Of a DNA stretch of 64,000 bases, positions 11,166 through 19,949 are shown in pieces. Position numbers and translations under genes: made by a program. The notes beneath the pieces were generated by a model. The model worked only from the letters and a program-made list of their open reading frames with translations. It was not told where the DNA came from and did no database searches. The DNA is taken from NCBI RefSeq assembly GCF_029784165.1, contig NC_073696.1, positions 25,178,358 through 25,242,357 of the forward strand. The letters are read 5' to 3'. This DNA comes from Wyeomyia smithii (lineage: Eukaryota; Arthropoda; Insecta; Diptera; Culicidae). The stretch's first letter is position 1, and each line of letters starts with the position of its first letter.

Positions 11166-11311
11166 GGTAAGGCCTTTGCCATGCTGAACGCCAACACGAG
11201 AGATCTGAATGAGAAGCGATTTGCCTATACTTACATAAAATAAGTTTTGACGCGTATTCCTTCTCTCCCCCGATCTCTCACGTTGGCGTTCAGTATGGCA
11301 AAGGCTTAAGG
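11166..11311. mobile_element. Small MITE, ~146 bp
   Basis: The inverted ends read AAGGCCTTTGCCATGCTGAA on the left and, inward on the right, TTAAGCCTTTGCCATACTGA. Complementarity continues through CGCCAACRYGAGAGATC for about 45 bp per arm, with a loop of about 50 bp. TAA occurs at both margins, which would fit a PIF/Harbinger-type 3 bp target duplication, but the exact end is ambiguous. No coding capacity. Confidence 0.75.
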
Positions 11312-11394
11312 GGTCACTGCAAGTGCAATTTTATCCTTCGATTCGAAACGTGGCCAAGAAAGTTCGTTTTTCTATCTAGATCGTTCAGCAGATA

Positions 11395-11975
11395 ATGAAG
11401 CGGGTTGGACTTTATGTCTTCAGGGTACTTCCGCCTAACCGAACGGATAAACAAAATACGGTGGCCAAATTCTGTGCCAGGAAGTTGTATCGTGAGTGGT
11501 TGGGGCAGCCGAAATCGTAATAGACGATGAGGCGTTTATTGAAGCGGACGCCTGGAGTTTTTCGTCGGTTAGTCTCGGCCTGGATGTTCCGGAGAAGTTT
11601 CGAAGAAGAAGGTCGCCGAATTAGCCAAGAAGTTCTTGGTGTTGTAGGCGACCTGTGAGTACTACAAATACAGCAAGCCATACATTTATGTAGAGCGGAA
11701 CCATCAATGGTCAAATATATAGAGAAGAATGCCTCCAGTAATCCCTGCTGCCCTTCCTTCGGCCCAACTCTTTCTGGCCAAATCTGGCATCGTGTCATTA
11801 CGTGTAACCGGTAATAGAGAGGAGGTACGAATGTTGTTTTTGTACCGGAGGAGGCAAGCTCTTCAAAACAGGGGAGATTAGAACTCTTCAATTATTTAAA
11901 GTGTCGCAAATTGTTCATTGTATGAAATTGTCAGGAAGATTGTTAATCTTCAACTTCAATAACAAATGAAAATAA
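11395..11975 (+). pseudogene. Decayed Tc1/mariner-family transposase
   Basis: Translating across frames gives mariner/IS630-type transposase phrases in the right order: TDKQNTVAKFCARKLYREWL (about 11440-11505), IDDEAFIEAD (about 11515-11555, the first catalytic Asp region), GTINGQIY with EECLQ (11698-11740), and WP.LASCHY (about 11770-11800, the second catalytic Asp region with Asp replaced by Asn). At least two frameshifts and several stops separate them. The C-terminal third with the last acidic residue is not recognisable. The phrases resemble the mosquito ITmD37E-type group; that assignment is from memory of the family and is tentative. I found no convincing TIRs. Confidence 0.65.
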
Positions 11976-12049
11976 ATGTTAGTTGTATTCAGTTCTGAAA
12001 AATGCATCATATTAAGAGATTGGATATTCCGTTTCTAAACCTTGCGGTA

Positions 12050-12188
12050 TCCTACCAGTTCCAGGTCGGCATGTTGATCCACAAATCTCAAATTTAATTT
12101 CAGGCCTAAATCTTATCTAAAACCCATCTAAGTCATTCTGAAATATTTGATCCAGATTCGGGTTTAAATATCAACCTAAATTTCAGTC
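12050..12188. repeat. Degenerate tandem DNA, left flank of the hAT element
   Basis: Short phrases (TTTAATTTCAGGCCTAAATC, GATCCAGATTCGGGTTTAAA) match the style of the 3.2-6.3 kb array. The same style resumes at 12928-13010, so the hAT-type element inserted into this DNA. Confidence 0.6.
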
Positions 12189-12196
12189 ATCAATAC

Positions 12197-12919
12197 TAGA
12201 GATGCACCGAATAGCACTATACCGAATAAACTTTTTTCCATTATTCGGTGAAATGAATATTCGGCCGAATATTCGGCCGTATATTCGGCTGAACACAACG
12301 TTGATCGTATGATAACAAAATAACCAAATGGTCATTGTTTGAAGTTTAAATTGTTTCTTTCGCTTTCCAATTGTTCATGTACGAAAACGATTGAAAATTG
12401 TCCGAACTATTCCACAAGAAATAATAAATTTTGCGCCTATGGAATAAGGCACGCTAATCCGTGGCGCACCTACTTTTGTTTTTATTTAAGTTGTCGTTTA
12501 AAAATAATGTTTTTGAGGATTATGGTTAGAACAATTTAAAAGTTTGTGTTACTACATCTTGAGTGTTTTAAAAAAAAAATTAAATGCGAGAAATGAACGA
12601 GAACTCAGGATGTGACTTTGGCTCAGAAAAAATATACCTCATCCAGACAAGACATGAAATATTGTGTGGAGATTGCGGTTCGTGTTCCGTTTTAATGAGA
12701 TATATTCCTTTCTAAGCCCAAGTTACATCTTCAGTTTTCGTTTACCCCCGTTCATAAAACTTTGCACTATACTTTTATTTTATTTTCTGATAATCATTGG
12801 CCACTATTCGGCATATTCGGCATATTCGGCCGAATAATAAACTTACTATTCGGCGAGCTGAATATTCGGCAAAATCCAATTTTTGCTGATATTCGGCCCG
12901 AATATTCGGTGCATCTCTA
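12197..12919. mobile_element. Non-autonomous hAT-type element with perfect 8 bp target duplication
   Basis: The left end is TAGAGATGCACCGAATA (12197-12213) and the right end its exact complement, TATTCGGTGCATCTCTA (12903-12919). The octamer ATCAATAC flanks both sides at 12189-12196 and 12920-12927. An 8 bp duplication is diagnostic of the hAT superfamily. Subterminal sequence is packed with ATTCGGC/GCCGAAT motifs in both orientations (12240-12290 and 12795-12900), as expected for transposase binding. The 723 bp interior has no transposase frame, so it would depend on a partner in trans. The perfect duplication suggests a younger insertion than the surrounding repeats. Confidence 0.95.
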
Positions 12920-12927
12920 ATCAATAC

Positions 12928-13010
12928 GGTCAAAATTCCGATTAAAATCAAAAACTAAATTCGGATCCTAATTTAGGTCAAAATCCCTAACTTATTTCAA
13001 GCCCGAATCA
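12928..13010. repeat. Degenerate tandem DNA, right flank of the hAT element
   Basis: This continues the short-phrase DNA of 12050-12188 (AAAATTCCGATTAAAATC, GGATCCTAATTTAGGTC). It is followed by a GAATGAT-rich simple stretch up to about 13095. Confidence 0.55.
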
Positions 13011-13019
13011 CATATAAAT

Positions 13020-14720
13020 GCTTTTAATGGTTAAAAAAAGATAGAGATTTAATGATTGAATGATGAATGATGAATGATATAGAATGATATTGTTTTTAAA
13101 GTTATTATTATTTATGACAGTTCACAACACAAATTGTGATTTGTTGAAATCACGCATTTGAATTAAAGTAGATAAAGTAAAACCGACTGAACATCCCTCG
13201 AGTGAGCCAAAGTATGCACCACACGTGCTGCAGCTCGGTTTTCTCTAGTAGCATGTGAGAAAGCCCCCCCGCGCCCCCGTTTCCCCGCCTTGCGTGGTGG
13301 GCACTGGGCAGCCGATATCACTTGAGATGCATGCGCATGCACTTTTCGGTTATCGCCGTTGTTATCTTCGGCCCCGGGGGGAAATAAAAGGTTGCGGATT
13401 CCGATAAACACAGTTCGATTATTTAAATTAATGAAGGAGAAATTGGACAAGACAAAAGCGAAATAAAGGTGCGCTCGTTTCGCGCCAACCGTTCAGAGCA
13501 GTAAGGGCTTGAGGAGAGGAGATCGGCTGGGTAACCGAGAACGGAGGATCGAAGCATGCCACATGCACTTGCAGAGAAGAGCTCTCTACGCTTGCTGCGG
13601 TCCACCTACGACGGAAGCTTCGCTAAGTTTCGAAATTGGCTGGTGTGTTTACTCTCTTTTTTTTTTGTTGCTACTGCTAACAGCCTCAGCTCATCTCGCC
13701 GCACTCGGCGATTGTCGAGTGCAACTGAAAATACTGCACTTTACCGCACTGCAGTAAACCGGACCCTGCACATGTATATTGTAGAGCTGGGTGCACTGCA
13801 ATAACATTTGTACGATAAGATACCTATCTACATTTTGCTGATATTTTCATTTTACACGAACCAGACTCAGGACATGATTAAGTGGTATATACTGCACAAA
13901 GGAATGCAATGTCGCCGTCCTCGTTGTTGTTGTTATTGCTGTTGGGTGGAGAACACTGTCGATGCTAGGAAGCTGTACGAGTTGCACTGAGAGCACACGA
14001 TAACGATGTCGATAGCCACCGCCAACTCCGTTGCTTCTGACACCCCTTCCCCTCGGCATGGAGATTGCATGATTTTCACCTTCTTCCAATTATTATTGAA
14101 CCATCAGTCCCAGAGTACGGATCCCATCGAAAAAGTCCACTCCCTCGCTCGCTAGGTTCGTATCTCTAGGTTGAATGCACTACAGCAAAGGCACACGATC
14201 ACGGCTGATAGGACGAATTCTAGAGCACACTATATTCAACACACGGCTTTGTGTTCGGTTCAAGCTGAAAACTCATGACATGCAAATCATCATAAATTCC
14301 GGTTCGAAGAAAACCACATTCACTAATAAAACATGCACCCAACAGGGAAAATCTAGAGCGACCCACCCACGGCACGGTACAGACTGCACCGGTTTTACAT
14401 CACCGCAAAAATGCTACCACAAGCAATGCGAAAGGAACAATTACAATAAAATTTCACTCTCTCGTCTCTTGGAATAATGCAGTTGAATTGCATTCATCAT
14501 CGGTTTTCTATTGCGATCAGATCGTATTCAAGGCAGTAAATTTCTGCGGGTGTTTTTGATGTGCTGCCGCCTACTAGATGGATTTCTGGTTTCTGTTTTG
14601 ATAGTTTGATTTCTTTAATAATTGCAGGATAATTTAAATAATGAAAAAGATTGTAAACAGTTTGCAAATATATTTCATATATGCGAAAAACATTGCAAAA
14701 TAAGAAAAGTGTCGTTCGTG
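13020..14720. other. Unassigned spacer downstream of the lectin pseudogene
   Basis: No repeat partner within the window and no recognisable gene. It contains a C-rich stretch at about 13263-13290, an imperfect GTT run near 13924-13945, and several overlapping short frames on both strands without domain motifs. The composition is less AT-biased than the transposon-rich parts, so it may be old single-copy DNA. Confidence 0.45.
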
Positions 14721-14722
14721 TT

Positions 14723-15257
14723 TCAAAATAACACTACCACTTTTTTAGATTCAGCATTTTCACACACAAAATACTGTGTCACCTGACAGTCACGATCATT
14801 CCATAGGTAGTTAAAGCTTGATCGAATTTCCACACAATTCTCTCCTCCGCCAGTATTATCCGGCTGACCTGCGGACCAAGAAGTGTAACTGAACCGCGCC
14901 CCCGTTGGCTGCCAGTAGAATTATCCTTCCTTGCCGAGATCACTGCCACCGATCCACACTGCGGGGTTGTATTTGCTGTCGGCTTTGGCTAAAGCGACCA
15001 CACTGGCGTTGTCCTGTGCGTTGGTAATTACGGCCAACCGCATTCCAATGGAGTTGCAATATTCTGTCGCTTGATACCAATTACCCTAGCCGGGAAAAAG
15101 ATATTTTTTATTGCGAAAGTCTCGTTAGAATTTGTTTTCTCGAACTTACTCAAACATTTGGAATGTAATATTTAGAACTAGAAGCACATTTTAAATCCTG
15201 GCCGTAACAATAAGTTATCAGAACAGTCAACACCAAGATACGGAACACTGCGGACAT
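14723..15257 (-). pseudogene. C-type lectin (galactose-type CRD), two exons, two in-frame stops
   Basis: Exon 1 (15257-15150) encodes a start Met, a clear signal peptide (hydrophobic residues 5-16, likely cleavage after Gly19) and the KYYIPNV lead-in of secreted mosquito C-type lectins. A 64 bp intron (15149-15086) has GTAAGT and a pyrimidine-rich CTAG acceptor. Exon 2 (15085-14723) encodes the carbohydrate-recognition domain: WYQATEYC, the WIGGSD core, WSAGQPDN with the QPD triad usual for galactose binding, GENCVE, then YLWNDRDC (WND calcium site) and a final YFVC. Cys46/144 and Cys120/136 fit the two canonical disulphides. The length of 156 codons is normal for the family. Two codons are stops: TGA at codon 36 (15150-15152), right at the donor, and TAA at codon 91 (14921-14923). 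Either the gene is recently dead or the bases are wrong; a non-canonical donor could skip only the first stop. Such lectins act outside the cell in pathogen binding. Confidence 0.9.
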
Positions 15258-15312
15258 CTTTGCTAGAGGCGATTTCAAATAACAGTACGGTGATTGTGGA
15301 CATATCTGCCTG

Positions 15313-15321
15313 TTATATATT
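15313..15321 (-). promoter_or_regulatory. TATA box of the lectin gene
   Basis: The minus strand reads AATATATAAC about 57 bases before the lectin ATG. That would place transcription start near 15288 and give a short ~30 base leader, typical of small secreted-protein genes. A core promoter is thus retained although the coding sequence is broken. Confidence 0.6.
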
Positions 15322-15784
15322 GGGCTTGCAAGTCAGATTACGGTCAATTAGGGACTACTTCAAAGATAAACTTGGTGTGACTGAGTGATTTCTCTTCTGA
15401 TGTAAGAAAGAGCTGTTTTTTTTTCAACAACACTATGATACAATTGTTGTTCATACTAGTTGAAAAAATAACCAACTTCATTCGTTTGAAAACCTGATAC
15501 TACGTGTTAAAAATTAAGCTTTAAATTCTGGATGAGAAAAGTCACTAATACACTCTAGATAGATTCAATCATCATTTGTTATTTACATTGCAATTAATTT
15601 ATAACACAGACAGTGGTTTTATTTCCCCGCAAATAAAGCATTTTCACGTATTTGCGTTCGGATGAGCAGATGTAGTTATACTGCAATTTGGTTGGCTCAC
15701 AATCTTGACCTATATCAACAAACATTTAATCCTTGTTCAAGCACATGTTTCTCTCAATTATTTAAGTCATTCAATAATCCCGAA
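15322..15784. other. Spacer upstream of the lectin pseudogene
   Basis: AT-rich and non-coding. It would contain any upstream control elements of the lectin; a GATA-type AGATAAAC occurs at 15363-15370. I see no repeat partner. Confidence 0.4.
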
Positions 15785-16741
15785 AATGTATCTTGACCGA
15801 CATTCCACATGGACAACTACCGGAAGGTAGGGAGTACGCAAATGTCCACGCTTGTCTGCGGAAGGAGGGTAGGAAGTAATTTAATGTCCACGTGGACACG
15901 AAACCTGTCAAGAATTTCGGGTAGAATAATTTTTTTTTTTGTTTTCTTCTGTTAGCAGATTCATAGCATGTTTTTAGGCTAATTTGAAATAGTTTTTCAT
16001 AAACTTTGCTTTAACTTTTTGAGGCACTTCCAAATGAGCTGTGAGCTAAATTTAAAATTAGTTTTGTCATTAGTCTCATCCATCTATGGAACCACTTTTG
16101 GCATAATTGGTAATCAATTTTTGCTTTGGCCTTTTCTTTTATTTGAAAGAGTCCTTAAATCATTAGGCCGAATTTGAGTCATGCTTTTTGACCTTTTTCT
16201 CTCGTTAGAATTACCTACTTTATTTATTTGAATCAAATTCAAGATGATTTTCATTTTTGGTTTCAAAAAGTGTTTTTTTTTTAATTTTCGATTATTGCTA
16301 CCTGCGATGCGTTTTTTACAATTTTGTTTTTTTTTCCTTTAACGTGTCACTTGAAAGTATATTCAATTTTTTTTCTTTTCGACTTCTCTTGAATCTTTGG
16401 GATGTTTTTCAACATAAACTTTTGTATGCTTCCATTCTACCTTTTTGAGACGGTTCAAAATTTTTTGAGTTCAGTTGAGATAAACTTGTGATAGCAGCTT
16501 TCGACCTCTTCTTGATGTTCCATTACTTAGGATTTCCTATTCTCCTGAGAATTTTTTGAACTGAAACTGAAGTAATTTTTTTTTTGTTTTAAATAGTTTA
16601 AGTTAGTTTGCTTTCCTACGTTTCATGCGTTTTCATACATTTTGAGGTAAATTTGGTGTACAATTTGTTATTTTTTTAGGCTTTTTTAACTTATAGAAAA
16701 GTTTTTATCTTTCCAGCTTGTACAGAAGCTTTCAGCCATAT

Positions 16742-17814
16742 TAGGGTTTGCAATCCCGGGAACGATTTCCGGATCCCGGGAACAAAAATATTGATTCCCG
16801 GGATCCCGGGATTCTCGAGTTCCGCGAAAAATTTTGTATTATTCACTATGGTTTCTTATGCAATATTGCAATAAAATTGAATGCGTCCAACTGGTGCGAC
16901 CTTAAATAAATCATTTTATTAAACTTAAAGTCAGTATAGTATTTCAACGTAAAAATCATCTTTGCATGTTAATTAGTAAGCCTTTAAATGGTCCAAAACT
17001 GACTCATTTTGACTCGTATTGAACTGATTATTTAGTATTCTATCGTTTCCTTCGAGTTTGTCACAGAAAACCACCGAACGGCGAAATAACGAAATAACGT
17101 AGTTAATTAACCAAAATTCTTCTTCGAAATCTTACGTTCTAATCAATAATGATATAAACTCCAGAGGGGTTTGAAATGTTGTTCTGTCAATGAAAACTAG
17201 ATTTAAAACGCAGTTTATTTAAAAAAATCACAATAGCATAGCAAATATATTTAAATGAAAAAAAAAAATAATAATAACGAATAGGTGCCACCGCTCAAGT
17301 AAACAGTAAATATTTACTGTAGTGTAAAAAACATTTTGCTTAAAAAGTCCGTACCGAATATAGCAAATATTTTCCGCGTCCAATGCCTGCCTAACACTTA
17401 GTTTTCTCTTCAACAAACTGAAAGAATTAGACACCAGTTTTCAATTAAGTGTAGCAAAAGCTGTAATCGGTGATTTGAAAGTATTCTAGAAATCGAACAT
17501 CAGCGGTGATTCAGCAGACTTGAGCAAAGTTTCACAGAAGGAAATAAAATTTTTGAGCTTAACGGAAAATTTTCAGCGGATCTGAAGCGATTGTACGACG
17601 ACATGGAGCCCTTTAATTTTCCTCTTCTGCAAAAATATGCTACAAAAATCGATCACGAATTTTTGATGTTCACTTGAATATGTTTTGTATTTCATTTGTT
17701 TTTCATGCGAATTGAGAATGAAATTTAAACAGTTTTTGTTACCTTTTACTGATCAACTTCATTTAAAATCTCATTTTGCTAAAAAATTTGTCTGTTCCCG
17801 GGAATTCCCGCCTA
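16742..17814. mobile_element. Degenerate hAT-like element with CCCGGGAAC ends
   Basis: The left end TAGGGTTTGCAATCCCGGGA and the right end, read inward, TAGGCGGGAATTCCCGGGAA share TAGG and CCCGGGAAC. Additional CCCGGGATCCCGGGA copies lie just inside the left end. The flanking octamers (AGCCATAT and TTGTGTTA) do not match, so either the insertion is old or the ends are misplaced. The interior, about 1 kb, shows no intact transposase. A minus-strand frame at 17228-17434 is not recognisable. Confidence 0.6.
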
Positions 17815-17879
17815 TTGTGTTATTTTTCTCGCATTTGAAAGTGTTTTCAATCATTTAATTTATGGCTTTTCTGTCGTAG

Positions 17880-18271
17880 GGGGCCGTTCAATAATTACGT
17901 AAGCAAATAGGGGGGAGGGGCGTGTGCAATTTTCTTACGCTATCTTACAAGGGAGGGAGGGGGTGAATTAATTTTCTTACGTAAGAAAAACATTGTTAAT
18001 GCAGCTGTTCAAATAACCATGTTCATGACAGCGTGGACGGTAAAATTCATGAAAAAGAAATTACGAAATTACTCGAATAAAGGACAGAAGACGAAACGAA
18101 GTACTGTGCGTGCTTTATAATGATAAAACTAAAATAAAAATCTATATATGCTAGCAGTAAGATCTTACTAGGGGGGAGGGGGGGTATCAAAAAATCTTAC
18201 GATGTCTTACAAGGGAAGAAGGGGGGTTGAAAAAGTGGAAAAATATGCTTACGTAATTATTGAACGGCCCC
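17880..18271. mobile_element. MITE with perfect 26 bp TIRs (GGGGCCGTTCAATAATTACG...)
   Basis: Both ends start GGGGCCGTTCAATAATTACG and continue TAAGCA inward, a perfect 26 bp inverted repeat. TAG flanks each side (17877-17879 and 18272-18274), giving a TA or TAG duplication. The 392 bp interior carries G-rich blocks of the same orientation near each end (GGGGGGAGGGG) and CTTACAAGGGAGG/GAAG motifs. No coding capacity. It is inserted in the T-rich repeat. Confidence 0.92.
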
Positions 18272-18589
18272 TAGGTGGTTTTAAGCTGAATCTAAAATTA
18301 TTTTTGTCATTCCTTTGCCGACATCTCTTGTCAATCAATAAATAAACCAAAAACAAACGTTTTTCAATTTTTCTTTGTAAACAAATGTCCACGTAGACGA
18401 TACGTATTATAGAGGATAATTTGCTGCTAAGTCGAATGAAAATGGTCTCATCGATCGCAGGTATTTAACTGGAGAAGCACAGGACCGAATCCAACCCGAT
18501 TATCCAATGCCAGAGTAGTTTTCTGTCTGTAGTTTAAGTGTCACTGGACAAATCAAATGTAGTTCACCGAGTTTTTAGTGATAATCTTC

Positions 18590-19085
18590 AAATAGCATGA
18601 AAAACAATAAAATCAATCGATTTAGCAAAACAAGGTCTTTATCGTATCGCATATCTACCCCAACTGTTTCAAGTCGAGTTGAAATTCTCGAATTTATCGT
18701 TTTCCAAAGTTTTGTAAAAAAATTGATTATGGTCAAAAGAGTCTCTCCAATCGACCCAGCGAAAAATAACAAGAGGGCTGTGTGCTACATAAAACTGTTA
18801 GCATTTGTTACATTCGAGAGTGGTAATTTGAGACTGTTTTCCAGAAACAAGCAGTCGCCATCTTGGTTTCACAAGATGATGTATAAGGGAAGGTATAAGG
18901 AAATTTTTGGCCGTTTTTCATCAACCGGAAGTTACCATCTCGAATTTCAAAACAGCGTCTTCGGTCGATTTCAAGCCTCTTGGCATCCTTCCGATATCGG
19001 ATATACTCATATTGAAAGGTATATGGCCATTTTTGGTTAGTTTTACAAACTGAGAGTGTTCAATTTTAAAATGGCGCCGGGGGTA
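18590..19085 (-). repeat. Fragments of two dispersed repeats
   Basis: The part at 18760-18800 contains AACAAGAGGGCTGTGTGC, the phrase found beside the ends of the promoter-bearing repeats at 7.75 and 60.85 kb. From 18850 to 19085 the minus strand matches the ~126 bp tandem units at 51.2-51.8 kb (ATGAGTAT.TCCG, GATGG.AACTTCCGG, GGCCAAAAAT). An open frame of 147 codons (18597-19040) runs straight through both repeats and is therefore fortuitous. Confidence 0.65.
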
Positions 19086-19126
19086 GAGAATAGTTCTAAA
19101 CTAAACTTTTGACCAACTAGGAGCCG

Positions 19127-19495
19127 TTACAAGGTGTCGAAAACCTGGAGAAACCTGGAAAATCAGGGAATGTCAGGAAATTCGTTTTTCGATCAGGGAA
19201 ATCAGAGAATATCAGGGAAAACTGAAAAATATTCAGGTAAAATCTTTTAACCGATACGCGTTTTTTTTTAATTGCAAAAACTGATTTTTTTTAGCAAAAA
19301 AGCTAAATCGACCGCTACTTTTCGATTTCATATCAGATCGAGTGCGTTTTTCCATTGGGATTTCAGAGTTGCGTTTATCTACGTTGCACTATTTTGTGCC
19401 AAATGCTGAAAAATATCAGGGAAATTGAAGTTATATTTCAGGGAATATCAGGAAAAATCAGGGAATTGGTTTTGAAAACTTTTCGCCACCCTGCC
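19127..19495. mobile_element. Non-autonomous DNA element remnant (CARGGTGKCGAAAA ends)
   Basis: The left side reads CAAGGTGTCGAAAACCTGG and the right side, inward, CAGGGTGGCGAAAAGTTTT. ATCAGGGAAAT-type phrases are repeated inside both ends. The flanking octamers CCGTTACA-like and CCATAACT agree only partly, consistent with an old hAT insertion. No transposase is visible. Confidence 0.55.
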
Positions 19496-19499
19496 ATAA

Positions 19500-19815
19500 C
19501 TTTCTTAACGTCTTTGCTTTAGATGGCAACTTTTCAAGAGTTTGGATTTCCGAGATAAACTAAGTTCAAAATATTCAAAACTACATACACAGTAGCGCCA
19601 CGAAAAATTTTCACTCACTAAAAGCCATAGATCTCCTGAACAACTTTACTAAGACCGTAACATTCTAAGTAGTCAGGTTTTCGAGGTAAATTAAGTTCAA
19701 CTACATACACCCTAGCGCAGCGTTACGGCTGAATTTTGAACCATATGCTGGCCAGAAGCCATCGATCTCCTGAACAACTTTGCTGAAGATCACAGCTCTC
19801 TAGGTTGTTTGAATG
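19500..19815. repeat. Dispersed ~115-150 bp repeat units
   Basis: Two units share AGCC.TAGATCTCCTGAACAA, CTTTRCTRAAG and CTAGCGC. The same phrases return at 31480-31800 (CTCTGAACAACTTTGCTGAA, ACTAGCGCCACAAAA), so this is a dispersed tandem family. Non-coding. Confidence 0.6.
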
Positions 19816-19817
19816 AC

Positions 19818-19839
19818 GAGAGAGAGAGAGAGAGAGAGA
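19818..19839. repeat. (GA)n microsatellite
   Basis: An uninterrupted run of about eleven GA dinucleotides, GAGAGAGAGAGAGAGAGAGA, followed by AAAGAATAAC. Confidence 0.9.
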
Positions 19840-19949
19840 AAGAATAACACAAATCTGGTGATTTTGGATGATGCTAAACTTTTTGGAAGATCTGTTGTGA
19901 TATTGCCCAGGTTCACTATTGAAGTACGTGATACGTTTATTATTCATGT

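Larger units (their letters stand above)
15785..18410. repeat. T-rich dispersed repeat with palindromic ends, split by two insertions
   Basis: The left margin holds the perfect 14 bp palindrome TGTCCACGTGGACA (15885-15898), and the right margin holds the related TGTCCACGTAGAC (18386-18398). Between them the plus strand is a loose T-rich string (TTTTTGAG, TTTTAGGCT, AATTTTTTTTC phrases) at 15930-16740, 17820-17877 and 18274-18380. These three pieces are separated by a hAT-like element and a MITE. Frames inside it, such as the Phe-rich one at 16257-16448, are compositional artefacts. Confidence 0.6.

Noticed and set aside
18597..19040. 147-codon plus-strand open frame
   Set aside because: It crosses two unrelated dispersed repeats (the AACAAGAGGG flank and the ~126 bp family), so the frame is fortuitous.
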